Of a stretch of 64,000 nucleotides of DNA, positions 37,138 through 49,547 are shown in pieces. The notes under the pieces are model-generated. The model was not told the origin of the DNA. It did no database searches and worked only from the letters and a program-made list of their open reading frames with translations. How positions within the stretch are numbered: position 1 is the stretch's first letter; each line of letters starts with the position of its first letter. The position numbers and the translations under genes are program-made. This stretch comes from Lunularia cruciata (Eukaryota > Streptophyta > Marchantiopsida > Lunulariales > Lunulariaceae): the NCBI GenBank assembly GCA_948567375.1, contig OX419758.1, positions 39,757,473-39,821,472 of the forward strand, written 5' to 3'.

Positions 37138-38630
37138 TTGATTTCAATTGATTTTTGTTTATATTTGAAAACTTGGGAAAAAATGGAAGATTTTCAATTG
37201 AATGCAAGTTCTCCTCCCCATTCACCATTAAATTCACCATCAAGTGCTTTATTCTTGAGTGTGTTTATGCCTTTTTTTTCCCCAAATTTGACCTTAGGTC
37301 CATTTGTAGAGTTGAAGAATATGATTTGGGAAGCATCATGTGCAAAGCAAAGGGAAGGGTGGTGAAGAAGATAGATTTAGTATGGCTTTGTATCACTATG
37401 TGCAAATGTTAGATTACTTGGAAGACCTTGAGCACTTTGGTCAAATTCATGGAGGGAGCAATTGAAAAAGGCATATGCAGAATACAATACTTTCAATTAT
37501 ATGGAAAAATTTCTTGTACATCAATGGAAAGGAATTATACCATCTTTCAACATAGAGAAGATGTACAAAAATTGAGCCAAGTACATGAAATCATAAAAGG
37601 ATGGATGAGATTGGAAAAAAAAAGAATAGATGAAGGTTTAACTGACAAAAGTTTCAGCAAGGATGTAGCCCTATAAATAATAAACTAAATCACATATTTC
37701 CTCACATTCAAAAGATGGATGCAATGTTTAGTGATTGTGTAAATATAACTCCATTTACATTAGTAAACATTGGGATAAGTGAGGAGGTTGAATTATCTAG
37801 AGCATGTATTGGAGAAGAATTTCATGGGGTTGGAGGGGGAGACAAGTGTCATGCCTTTGGAAATGGTATAGTGGATCATGAAAAAAAAACTGCCACTGGA
37901 GATATCTTACCTCATCCTTATCACAAGAAATTCCATTTAGTGTTCCTAACACACAAGGTGATGAGTGATTCACATGGTTCAAAATGAGAGTCGTGTAAAT
38001 TCAGGTTTTGTTTCACCACTAAACGCTTCACCAGCACCAAAACCTCTAGATATGCTATCTTTTAGTGTTCTTTCATGTAGGGGTGCAGATTCTATTCTTT
38101 CTTATAGGAGAGGCCCTAGAAAAACAACAATAGATGTACTATCACGGGATAACCAAGAAGCAAGAATTGAGAATTTTGAGGAGATACAAGAAGGTTCAGT
38201 AGAAGAAGAGACTTGAGAAAGCAAGACGGAATAAAACAAGAAGAGGAAAATATCCAAGGCAAATTTGAAGATGAAACCGGCTTGTAGTAATTGTATTTTT
38301 GTCAAAAGACTTAGCAAGCTACAACAAATAGAAAAGAGACAATTGAAGCTTGAGAAAGATATAAAATGGCAAAAATAGAGGCTCAAAAGATTGCAAAGTT
38401 GGAGAAGCTTAGATCTCTTGCTGAAGCAAAGAAGATTGAAGTAAAGGCTATGCAGATTTTGAGGAGCAAGGAATTGAAGAGTAAAGCAAAGAAATTTTGT
38501 ATCAAGGAGAGAAATGCAAAATTGAAATATATTTATGATTTGACTCTTGAACTAGCCAAAATTATGAAGAATGCGGAGGAAATTAAGAGCATTATTACTA
38601 CACTCTCTCATATAGAAGTAGAGTAGAGTT
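37138..38630 (+). pseudogene. Decayed multi-frame coding sequence with coiled-coil end
   Basis: Four plus-strand frames line up: 37138-37365 and 37155-37412, 37428-37676, 37715-37987, and 38366-38626. The last (86 codons) is a lysine- and glutamate-rich coiled coil. The first half contains a MALYHYVQMLDYLEDLEHF-like stretch; the middle contains QLYGKISCTSMERNYTIF. The same protein is found, split, at 17.65-18.25 plus 24.02-24.8 kb. The frames are separated by shifts and stops. I do not recognise the protein. The charged coiled-coil tail resembles those of Myb/trihelix or NAM-associated ORFs carried by Harbinger transposons, a weak likeness only. Confidence 0.6.
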
Positions 38631-38782
38631 CTTACAATAGTGATGGAAGGGATCCAAAGTTTCATGTCTCAAACCCCACTATACCAAACTCTACAAAACA
38701 CTAGAAAGGAGGATGAAATTCTCATTATGCTAGACCTCATTGGAAAGGAGGATGATATCAATAATCATAGCTTGTAACTTTT

Positions 38783-39515
38783 TGTAATACTTCAAGGACA
38801 AGAGAAGAGAGAAAATATAGATTTCACACTCAAGCATACAATGCTCCAAAGGAGCATCTTCTCTTTATTGTATAGACAAAGAGGATCTCCTTCAAGGAAG
38901 CTCTACCATAGGACTAGGCACATAGATAGGTGACATGTCAAAATGCTCCACCCTTGGATTAATTACTTGGATGGGTGACATGTTTGTCCTAATCCTATCT
39001 GGTTGGTCAAACAAGCTTTGACCAAAGGGAATCTTCTTGTAGGAATCTCAAAATCACGTGGGTGAGGTACTATTGGAAAGCTCTCAACAAGACAAACTAG
39101 GTAGGAGGGAAGGCCAACCTTTCCTCCATTTGTAGGGAGGGGGGGGGGATTTGCACATTTTCAAGGCCTAATTCATCTGTTTAGGCCTTTGGAATTGTCT
39201 TCAAAGATTTTAGGCATATTTTCATTCCTAATCTATTAGTAGAAGTCCCCTTTTGGTGTTGCTTCTCTCTAATCTATTTAGTCCATCATGTGTAACATCC
39301 TTTCAAATGTTATCAAACCAATTCTCACCTTTAAATCATATGTCTAGCTATTGGTTTTAAGGTTTTCAAGTCTTTCAGTTTCTACCCTATTAGTAAAAGT
39401 ACTCTTTTGGTGATACTTGTATCTGATCTATATTTTCCATCATGTATAACATCATTCCAAATGTTACCAAACCAAATTTCACATCAAGATCGTATGGATA
39501 GCTCTTGGTATTACA
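38783..39515 (-). mobile_element. Solo LTR (same family as the left-edge element)
   Basis: A 733-bp copy starting TGTAATAC and ending ATTACA, flanked by a perfect 5-bp target duplication CTTTT (38778-38782 and 39516-39520). It matches 670-1407 and 1693-2396 throughout and includes a run of ten G residues near 39138. The body was lost by LTR-LTR recombination. Confidence 0.88.
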
Positions 39516-40677
39516 CTTTTGGTGCAAATAGCTTTTAGCCATTTGCATGATTGTGATTTACAAAATTGCAATTGTCATCAAATTAATTCAATATATGGAT
39601 TGTTTTTGGAATCACATCCTTACTCTATATCCTTAGTCTTGTTCAAATCAAGTGCATCTAAATTGGACTCTTGAATGTTTTTTGCTTCAGTTCAAGTTTG
39701 CTCCTTGTCCATCTAGCACCACCTAATATAAGTCATGTAATCAACAATGATATGAAAATTTATCATCCAAGGTTCATCTTGGGTATCATCATCTTCCTCC
39801 ACCACTCTCATATAATCAACAATAGGCATCTGTGCATGGTCACTTGGTACTTCTTGACTTCTCTTCACTTCCTAGATGACCTTTCATCACTCATCACTAT
39901 GCAAACCAATTTGGTTCACTTTGTTCTTGATCTCCAACTCTCTTTCTTTCTCTCTTCTTCCCAATCTCTTTCTACAAAAGTTGTGATCCCTCTCTTTCTT
40001 GATGGAGAGACTCTCCTTCTCTCTTTTTGCAAAAACTATGAATCCCTCTCTGTTTGTCTCTATAAACTCTCTTTCTAGGTTAGGCTCAAACTCTCTTGTT
40101 GTGAAAATTGCAAATCCCTCTCTTTGTGGGTCACTTCTTCCTTCCTCTATCTCCAAAATTTCTCTTGCATCTCTATCTTTCTTGAATCTGGGTGAATCCT
40201 TTTCTTCCTTATGCTTAAACTTTTCTTCTTCCTTATACTTAAACTATTTGAATCCCTAAACTGTCCCTCTCTTTATCCATCCCATTTTCTCAATCCTCTC
40301 ACCCTCAAATTCCCTTAATTTATATTCCCTATTCATAAATTAGTACTCTCAATTGTGACTTCTCACCTAACGGAATGGAATATATGCCTCTTTGAATTTA
40401 CTCTCTTGGTTTAAATTCCTCTCCATCTCACGTATCCATAAAGAATTCAAGTACATATAGGGAATTCAAATATTATACCATTGATCCAATGACTCAATAC
40501 ACTATAGAATAAACCACTATGCACGCAAGAATTTCAATTGTGCATCGATTGACAAAACATATCAACCTATTTCACTAAAATATAATCCAATCAAAAATTC
40601 TTTATTTCATTTTCCGGGAGGAATACATACTAGTTTATTGTCTGGGATTCAATAAGCCATCCAGTTGACGGTTAATG
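39516..40677. other. Spacer with a pyrimidine-rich tract
   Basis: The stretch 39930-40260 is rich in CTCT and TTTC words on the plus strand and gives arginine- and glutamate-rich open frames on the minus strand. The rest has no recognisable content. Confidence 0.45.
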
Positions 40678-41965
40678 CTAAACATTGATAAAGACAACAT
40701 TTTTAGTTTCCTCTCTTGACTCTTTATGTGGCTCAAAACCAATAGCTCCAAGCATATCAAATTCTAACTCTTTTGCAAATTCATCATCTTCTTCAATCCA
40801 TATATCCGACCTATCTATGAGAAATTTGTGTAGAAATACACAAACAATTATCCATTTCAATAGAAAAAATCATTTCACAAAGGATCATTTAATTGTACTC
40901 TAATCTCTTTAAGTGAATGCCACCTTGCTTTGAGAACACCTATGCAATGTTCATTCAACATGCAGGTTCTTACAACACATATGTTGAAATCCACTTTCTC
41001 AAGGGTGCGTGCTTGAAAGAAGGTACTAAATGACACATTTGGGATATAACTAAAACCTCCACATGAATATTGGTTCCTCTCAAAAAAATTGTTTCTCCTT
41101 ATTGATTTAATATAAACCAAAGTGGAGACCTCTTCAAGCATACCATGTCATGATCCTAGCATCCCTACACAAAATTATTTAATGCTCAACATCAAATACC
41201 AAATGATACTAAACAATCCCTTCAAACAAAAGAATTTGGTGAAACTTTAAATTTAAACAAATCAAGAGCAACATTCTAGAGAACTCCATTACTTACCCCT
41301 TGCAAAGTGAATTATCACAAATTACTTTTCCATTTATGGAGTAGAATCCTTTTCTACTATAGTAAATTTCATGGTCCATTATTGGTTTTGGAGCTAATGG
41401 AAATAATGTACCATCGACTAATCCCACATATCCTAAGAAACCTTTATTGGCAAGTGTTGATGAAATTTTCTCTTTTCCACCCAATTGGGCCATCTCACCT
41501 CTTTCCCTAGTATGGATACAATAGAAATCATTACCTTCTTGGTAAATCAAATTGTGGATCACACACTTGTGCCCCAAATGTTCAAAACTCTTGCAATCAA
41601 AGCTCCATTTCCATGGTGCTCAAATCTATCACGAGGGTTATGCACTTGTATCCACATAAAGATTTGGTTTCTTTTTTATTGGTGTCTAAACACGGGTGCT
41701 CTTTTATTGCATCAACTAATGTTTGAAAAGATATGCTATCTATTCTTGTCATTTATATAAAAGCTTTGTTATCTAGACCTCTAAAATGTCTCAAAATGAA
41801 ATCTAAACTTCTCCTACTTTATAGTTCTGGTTGCAAATACCTTGATATAGATGTAAAATTGAACCAATGCAACAAAAAATCCAATGTGTTACCTTTTTCC
41901 TCCTCAATCCAGTAATAATCATCTCTCTCTAATGTAAAATCATCAAAGCTCATATCCAAATTGAG
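40678..41965 (-). mobile_element. PIF/Harbinger DNA transposon, transposase relic 2
   Basis: The minus strand encodes, in order, a leader with DDYYWIEEE and LLHWFNF (about 41.85-41.95 kb), GFLGYVGLVDGTLFPLAPKP and YYSRKGFYSINGKVICD (41293-41577), then MLNEHCIGVLKARWHSLKEI (40875-41141), and finally IIVCVFLHKFLIDRSDIWIEE (40678-40860). The VDGT aspartate, the LNEH-IGVLKARW block (H-RIE-AFGILKARW in live enzymes) and the VLHNFLID block are diagnostic of Harbinger transposases. Frame changes and stops lie between the blocks. This copy is better preserved at its C-terminal end than relic 1, and the two are clearly related. Confidence 0.82.
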
Positions 41966-44950
41966 TCCTTGGGACTCTACTCTACTTTCATTACTTCTAA
42001 TATAAATTTCATTATTCCCTTCCTCAATTGGAGCTGGGTACTAACATGTGATGTTTTGATGCGTATAAGGTTCCAACCTATTAGCTCTCTAAAAAAAAGT
42101 CCAAGAAAGGACTCAACAAGTCATGTCTTAATCTGTCACTCAAGCACTCAACTCAAGTTGGTAGAAGGTCCTAAACTATTAGCTCTCTATCAAAGGCAAG
42201 ACTTAAGTACTTTGTGTCTTAATGTATCCCTCAAACTAGTTCAATAGTTAAATCACTCATGAGAAAGCTCAGGTTAATCAATCACTCATTCCAAGCTCTC
42301 ATATGGTCAATTGCACTCAAAGGCTTTATCCCTCATGAGAAATTTTGGGTCAATCACTCATACCTCCTTTTGGGGTTGATCTCTCACCCCTTCTTAGCTA
42401 GTGTTGCATTCCTCTCAATCACAATCACTCTACTTCCTAGCTTGTGTTGCAATTTCTCCTATGCTTGTGTCTTACATCATGTTTTTGGAATCCCATTATG
42501 AATCAAGATGTGATTTGCCCCTTGAAAGCACTGGTATCCTTGGTGTCATACTTTACCTTTCTCTCCTTGGGAACACATTGGGTGCCTAGTGGTGGAGTTT
42601 ATGGATCAGATGTTATGCATAGATTTATCACTACTAATTTGAGCAACCATGTTGCACAATCACTGGAACCTTTTACTCTTGTTTCTAGTATTCCTTCTAC
42701 TGGGTAAGGGAGTAACAGGCAACCTAACCTATCATCACAAAATGCACTCTTGGTCTACCGGTCATCACTTCTAGCATTACCAAGGAGAAATACAACACAC
42801 CTAGAAGGAAGGAACCTAAGCGCAATGCCCGCACACCAATCCAAGTCAAATGGCCATACAAACAAGCATGCAAGCATAAAGAGGATCACAAGAATTCAAT
42901 AACTCTCTATGCTTTTTGTCAAAAATAAGCTTCATAGCCTTCTTGCTATGTCCTCAAACTAATTTCAACCTATATTCCAAGCTTCCTCTAATATATAATT
43001 CAGATTTCAAGCAATGTCTAATCCAAGTGGGCAAATTCAGTCTTTTGATGGGCAAAAACTCTATGTAACTCATATGAATATTAATTTTTCTTTATGATGT
43101 GGATTTAAGTTTTCTAGAATTCAGTGGAAAGCTTGTAAGAGAAGCTTCTCAATGATATGAAATAAGCCACGATCTCACCAATATATCTCCCTTGAAAGGT
43201 CTCAAACTTGTCTAATCTTTTGTAGGTTTTCACCCTAATTTTGACATCCCTAATTGGGAGTTTGCTCATGATTCTTGGCAATTTCCACCAAATTTCAAGA
43301 TCAAAGATACACATAATCCTCAAAGCTACTTTAGTAACCTAAAATTTTCAACCGTGGTCATAAATTGGAGAATTTGGCATTTAGTAGTGATTGAAGATAG
43401 ACATGCTCTTATTGAGCTTATGACATTATTTTTAGTGGAACTTATAACATCATTTCTTACTCTCTATAGACCTTAAGCCAACCAAATTTTCCACAGTAGT
43501 TACTTGTGTTCTTGTTAAACTCCTACAAATTTTGGTAGCTCAATCCAATCCCAATCTCTAGATATGGATAAATTCTTGAGTTGGGTTAACTTGTGAGCTC
43601 TAAAGACCTAGGTATACTTAATCCAAGACCTTGAATTCTCTTTTTGAATAATTTATATGAAAAGTTTTCACAAAGGTGAAAGACCTAACCACCAACAATT
43701 ATAGAAATTTTCATAGCTTGATTCAAACCACAACTTGACAAGCAACCAAAATCCCGAACCTGATCATAAATCTTCTCCTCAACAACTTGATTTCTAGTGC
43801 TCTAACTTCAATTGATCAGATTCAATTTGAAATTGACTCAAAAGTAGAAGTTAATGAGCTCATTATGGTGAGCAATTTATCAACTCACTAATCTCATTGA
43901 TAGATCATGAAAACATATGACACAACTCTTAGAATTCTCTTGTTTGCTCATCTGAGTGAGGATTTGACCCCCTCTTTCTATTGACCCTAATCCACTCAAA
44001 ATCAACTCAATTCCCTTGGTTTTTGTCTTTCAATTGTAGCTTGTAAGCTCTTTTCTCCAAGAATGGTCTCCTCTCCTTGAATGCCTTCCTTGAACTCCTT
44101 CAATCCTTGATGAAGTCCAAGCTTCTCGTGTTGAAACCCAAACTCTTGCAAATGGACCCCATAACTCCACCTTGAAACTCATGAAGGAATTTAAATCCGT
44201 CTTCTCCTATAAGAACACATAGATGATTAAATCCTAGACTCGCTCGTAAGTAAGCATTGGAAGGATGACAAGATCAGGATCTGATTTTCATCATTGGTTC
44301 CATGAACGTCGCCCAAATGTGCCATCATCCAATCTCATAAACTGTTACGGTGTAGAGTCTAAAGTCTGATTAGAAAAAGATCCAAGAGTGGCAATTCGAG
44401 AGCATAAGACATCTCCTTCTCAAATATTTCATCCAATACCCTAGTCTCCATGTTCTGCTAACATTCTAACTCTCAACGTCCTCTTTCTTCCTATTTGAGA
44501 CTCCTAAAACTAAAATACATCTTCTCACAACTCTCCATCACCTATATATATCAAAGTCCTTGAAAATGATAAAAGCATACTCCACATTACCAACTATTTA
44601 AATGCACATAAATTATTCACACGACAATAGTTCAACCGGGGAGAGCCATCATATAAATTATTTCATCTTTATAAAAATAAACCGTTCTAGTTTACTATTT
44701 CATGGACTATGTATACCATAACTCGACATCTGCCATTTCTAGAATCAATTTGCGAAGGTCAACACACACCATGGTGAGACGCACTTTCAATTTGCCACAT
44801 ACCCTTCTCCATTTTAAGTATCATTAATAATAATCATCAATGACTAACCAGAATAATTCTGATGTACGTCAAAATCAGAATATCGGAAAATGCTGCAGGT
44901 CACTATCTTGATTATCCATAAACGTTTTACGACAACAGGGTAACAAAGAA
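41966..44950. other. Long stretch without a recognised gene
   Basis: A degenerate direct duplication of about 90 bp sits at 42.07-42.24 kb (shared ATTAGCTCTCTA and CTCAA words). A second runs through 42.25-42.37 kb (AATCACTCAT and CTCATGAGAAA repeats). Open plus-strand frames of 80-92 codons here match nothing known. The stretch 43.0-44.9 kb has short frames only. Confidence 0.4.
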
Positions 44951-44952
44951 TA

Positions 44953-45045
44953 AAGGCTACTGTGTAGGAAAATGAAGGATGGGAAGACTCCATCAAGCCG
45001 CACAAGAGAGACAATAAAGGTAACATGGGGCTAAGCTCCAGTAGA
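44953..45045 (+). repeat. Dispersed short repeat (hairpin family), single unit
   Basis: It contains GGCTACTGTGTAGGAAAA, GATGGGAAGACTCCATCAAG and GTAACATGGGGCTAAGC in the same order as the 14-kb cluster. The second hairpin is slightly degenerate (CTAAGCTCC). Confidence 0.8.
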
Positions 45046-45559
45046 GTCTGTATGAGAAATCTACCCTATCGCACCTAAAATATCCGATAACAAAACCAAT
45101 CACAAAAGAGTTTTACGTCCTACCTGTAACTTGTTCTACTGGAACCTATGGGCACCCCAAAACCAGAATCTGAAACCTCCTAACAGTATTCCGGAAAGGA
45201 GCAGGAAGGGCACGGAAAGAGCCTTGAAGTTTGCGGTGTTTCCTCAGAAGTTGCCGGTACCATTGCAGTCGTATCACAAGCGTGGAGATCCACCTCTTAA
45301 CGAATTTTCAGAATCTGTGAATCATCTACCGCGGTAGACATGGTTCCAGATTCTTCACCTGCTGCCTGCCAGGTGGGAAGCCCACCAAGTGGACCAACTG
45401 TAGCGGAAACGCACCACTGAAGGACAAATGTTTGGAAATCAGCGATCTTAATTGCCCCTAGACTTCCTGAGAAGGCCCCCTACATCTCCTTTCTTTGAAT
45501 CTTCTGACTGGAGATTTGTCGTCACTCCACGAACTCTCTTTCAAAGTGGGAGGTACTAA

Positions 45560-45717
45560 AGCACCCTCTCTGCGCATTTAGAGCTTCGTTCCCATCGCCT
45601 CCTTTCCCCTCCCTCTTCTTCTCGTTTTGGGTACTCCGCTACTCCCCTTTCCCGGGTGATTGAGATCCTCCCCTCAACTCCCGTCAGATTGAGATTCCAT
45701 TCTTACTGCTGCTGCCG
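45560..45717 (+). promoter_or_regulatory. Probable 5' leader of the serine decarboxylase gene
   Basis: A pyrimidine-rich stretch (CCTCCTTTCCCCTCCCTC-like) precedes the start codon, as is common around plant transcription starts. I see no convincing TATA box. Confidence 0.4.
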
Positions 45718-48621
45718 ATGCCGAGGGAGGCGATGGTGACCAGTGTAGCGCTTGCACCTAACACCTTTTCAAGTAGCTTCTCTAAATTGCCTGGGAAATT
45801 TGCGGTTTCAGGCTTGCTTCCAACGATTGCCCCTGTGGCAAGCTTGCCTGAGGAGATTCCTCTCGATGCGTTGAAGATAAGTGTGCCCTCGGAGTTGGGA
45901 CGAGACTTGGGATCGTCTTCCGACGAGGAGACGGAGAAGGTAGAGGAACTTGATTCGGTGCCCAAAAAGGCCGGTGATTCCAACGCTCTGGTGCTGGGGA
46001 AGAACTTTCATGACTTCTGTTTCACGATAACTGAACCTGAAATTGATGATGACATCACTGGAGAGAAGGATGCGTACATGGCTGGGGTCTTGGCTCGCTA
46101 CAGGAAAACACTCATCGCCAAAACCAAGTATCATCTAGGTGCGTGCTGAGACGGCAACTTCTAAGTTGTCTTTCTCCCAAAGTGACAAGAATGTCCTCTG
46201 CTTGCGGTCCTGGAATTGGCAACTGCGATGAGTGAAGTGGTCAAGAAGTGACCAAGATCCTCGCAGTTGTCACGCTTTTTTCAGCGCTTATCTGTTTAGC
46301 CAACTTAGTGAAGGGGATCTGTAATGGAGAATCTTTCAGCTTACGGGTTTTTAAGAATGTGTACCCCTTTGTTTTTGTGGAGAGCATAAGGGTCAGTGGG
46401 GTCGGTCATTCTCCAGTGTTAACCGACTCTCTGCATTTGTTGCGACCTGGAATCATCTCTATAAGGTGCAAACGTAGACTGGAGAACATGTAGATGAGGA
46501 AATCTTTGTAGTCTCATGGATTTGGTAGGAGTAGCTCTGCCGTCTTGTGTGAGCATTGTACCTTCGCTGAACGTCAAGTATGCATTTTGGTTCTGTTTGT
46601 AGCTTACAGTATTCACCCATTTGAGTCAGTCCATATGGTTTGCAGCAGAAGGTCTTATACCTTTCCTCTCCGGGATCCCTCTTTTTGAAAATAAGATGCA
46701 GAAGTACCTCTGTTGTGGTTAGAATGTAGAAATGTCATCAGAACTTCTCTTGACTCACATAGACAACATCGCCTCGAATTCTGGAGAGGGATACAATCGC
46801 CCAACCGATGAAATTGTCCCTGATTGAAGGCTACTGATCTGTGTTTGGTCCTTGTTTTTTATCAGGTTACCCCTACAACCTGGACTTCGACTATGGAGCG
46901 TTATCACAGTTGCAACACTTTTCTATCAACAATCTTGGTGACCCTTTTATTGAAAGCAACTACGGAGTCCACTCAAGACAGTTTGAGGTTGGAGTGCTGG
47001 ACTGGTTCGCTCGCCTTTGGGAGATTGAGAAGGATGAGTACTGGGGATATATCACCAACTGTGGTACCGAGGGAAATCTTCACGGTATTTTAGTCGGGTA
47101 TGCTGTTTCTGAGCGACGTCAGCTATTTCGAACGCCTATCTGTGGTGCTGAACAGAAATTTGGCCTTTGCTGTTTCCACTACGAGTTGCTTTTACTTAGC
47201 ATTAGGAGCTTGTAGAATTGTGGAATGCTGTAAGCTAGGCGAGGTGCAAATAGAGCGTTACGAGGTGTTCTGAAGTTTGAGGCGGATCTCATTTGAATGG
47301 TCACTGGACTTTGCTGACAAGGTTTATGTGATTGCAGGAGGGAAGTATTCCCGGACGGAATTCTCTACGCATCCAAGGACTCTCACTACTCTGTGTTCAA
47401 AGCAGCACGGATGTACAGAATGGATGTGGTGAAAATTGACACCCTGCTTTCGGGAGAAATTGACTGTGTTGACCTGAAGCGGAAATTGGAGGAGAGAGCC
47501 GATAAGCCTGCAATTCTCAACGTGAATATCGGTATGCATTCAACAAAGTATAGGATTATGTCAGACTCTATCAATCCGCTGTCACATCTTCGAAATGTCA
47601 CCCTGGGTCTTGGATTTATTCTTGTGATAAGCACTCCAACACGAGTCGCAATATCATTTGGTTCAACCTGTGAAATATACTGAACTGGATTTTCTTTGAA
47701 TTTTCTTTGAATTTTTTGCAGGAACTACCGTTAAAGGTGCCGTCGATGATCTAGACCTTGTTCTGAAGACACTCAGTGACACGGGATTCTCGGAGGACCG
47801 ATTCTACATCCATTGTGATGGCGCTCTCTTTGGCCTTATGATGCCTTTTGTGAAGAAGGTAAGCAGCTAACTTGGTACAAAGTGATGTTCAAAGCACACT
47901 TGTTTTCGCGTTAGAAGTTGAGCTTTATGAAGCAAACGTCAAGTGCTTCTTATCACATGTTTCTACTTCACTGAGACTATAAAACTCACCAATTTCTGTG
48001 TCTTAAAATTTGCAGGCTCCAAAGGTTTCATTCAAGAAGCCCATAGGCAGTGTGAGTGTATCAGGACACAAGTTCGTCGGTTGTCCAATGCCATGTGGAG
48101 TGCAACTCACGCGAATGAAACACATAAACGTTTTGTCAAGAAACGTAGAGTATCTTGCCTCCAGGGATGCCACTATCATGGGTAGTCGCAACGGACATGC
48201 TCCCATCTTCCTTTGGCACACTCTCAATCGAAAGGGCTACCGAGGTTTCCAAAAGGAAACCCAGCGTTGTCTTCGAAATGCCCACTACCTAAAGGAGTGT
48301 CTGAGAGCCGCAGGATTTGGCGTCATGCTGAATGAACTCAGCAGCACAGTGGTGTTTGAACGCCCACAAGACGAAGTATTTGTCTTGAAGTGGCAATTGG
48401 CCTGCCAGGGTAAGATCGCTCACGCAGTGGTGATGCCAAGTGTGACTGTTGAGAAGCTGGACAAGTTTGTTGCAGAATTGATTCAAAGCCGACAGAATTG
48501 TTTCCCTGATGGTAATGTAATAGTCCCTTGTATTGTTGAGGAAGTCGGTCCTGTGAACTGTGCCTGCAATGAGCACAAGGATACTCAAGCCAGTGATGAA
48601 GCTAATGGGTTCCGGTATTGA
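45718..48621 (+). CDS. SDC1: Serine decarboxylase (pyridoxal-phosphate dependent), five exons
   Basis: The gene converts L-serine to ethanolamine and CO2 in the cytosol, feeding phosphatidylethanolamine and choline synthesis. Exons are 45718-46138, 46866-47097, 47338-47531, 47722-47858 and 48016-48621. All four introns are GT-AG, the phases join cleanly, and the total of 1590 nt gives 529 residues. Signposts are ARYRKTL and [15 protein letters not shown] across junction 1, an [17 protein letters not shown] stretch, [27 protein letters not shown] across junction 3, [19 protein letters not shown], and SVSGHKFVG, whose lysine (about residue 347) should bind the cofactor. The family is about 480 residues; the excess is a low-complexity N-terminus (about 90 residues, serine- and proline-rich), unlike the core in conservation. 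A start at 45733 is also possible. Group II decarboxylases of histidine are close relatives, but the plant proteins with this sequence act on serine. Confidence 0.95.
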
Positions 48622-49277
48622 GACAGAAGATTACACTCGACGGTTGGGCTATGTAGACTATGTAATCAGCTCCCATATTTGATCTTCATACAACTCGTCC
48701 CTTTTGCGGCTCGAGCAGACACGTTCCTGGTCTGTCAGGTCCTCTTTTGTAGATAATTATCTGTGATTCCGGGACAGGAGTTAGAAATAGGGCTCCATTT
48801 TGTTACCATCCCGATACTCAATGAGGAGTGTTCAGGCGGTCGGAGCTACCTTATAGATTTGGGAAGATGTTTATGCTACAGTCCAGATTTTCTCATCATT
48901 GTATTATATCGGTAACGGAAATACATACAGTTCATTTCATGGAGACTGTGGATACTGGACTCGTCCTGATGTCAAGGATCATGGGGTCTGATGTTAAGAG
49001 TCACTCTTTTCTGTAACACCTCCATTGTTCCATTTTTTATACAAAAGTTTTGGGTCCCAAAGGCTGCAAGCTGGACTCACTTTGTGGTACTTTCAGTGCC
49101 ACTATGAAGTTGTGTTTGTCCAAGTCTTAGAGAGGAATATCGCAGAGTTTGTTCCTGGTAACCCAATTCATTCCATTCGCGAAATCTATAAACACGCATC
49201 TTGGGACAACGTCCGGCAACTAGTCAGGCTTGGCAAACTATCGTTTCTGGTGTCCCTCACCATGTCAACTCTCTCCC
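48622..49277. other. Downstream region of the serine decarboxylase gene
   Basis: It probably includes the 3' untranslated region in its first few hundred bases. No clear AATAAA signal and no coding content were recognised. Confidence 0.4.
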
Positions 49278-49285
49278 TATAAAAA
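49278..49285 (+). promoter_or_regulatory. TATA-box candidate
   Basis: TATAAAAA preceded by CTCTCCC lies 83 bases upstream of the first ATG of a small open frame, a plausible promoter spacing in plants. Confidence 0.35.
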
Positions 49286-49367
49286 CAGGCTTAACACTTT
49301 TATTTCCACTTCAATCTACATGTCTAGTTTCGTATCAACATCCTTGTGTATTCCTATTTTCCACGCT

Positions 49368-49547
49368 ATGGCCCGGACGTCTATGCCTAGCAGGGCTGCA
49401 TCGCCAAACTGTACCACCCCCACCATTATTCAAATCTTGCTGCGAAGCGAAGGCATAGCCGCTTTTGTGGGACAAGCCTTGCATGAAGTCTTGATCACTG
49501 CAAGTTGGACACTTGCCACTCTCGGTAGGTCGGGACAAGTCTTCTAG
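49368..49547 (+). CDS. Small hypothetical ORF or first exon (59 residues)
   Basis: The open frame runs from ATG 49368 to a stop ending at 49547 and is preceded by a good TATA-like box. The peptide begins MARTSMPSRA and contains a hydrophobic, helix-prone middle (TIIQILLRSEGIAAFVGQAL, then HEVLITASWTLATLGR). A possible splice donor (CTCGGTAGGT) lies near the end, so this may be the first exon of a longer or truncated gene. I do not recognise it. The alternative is a chance frame in GC-richer DNA. Confidence 0.25.
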   Translation: MARTSMPSRAASPNCTTPTIIQILLRSEGIAAFVGQALHEVLITASWTLATLGRSGQVF

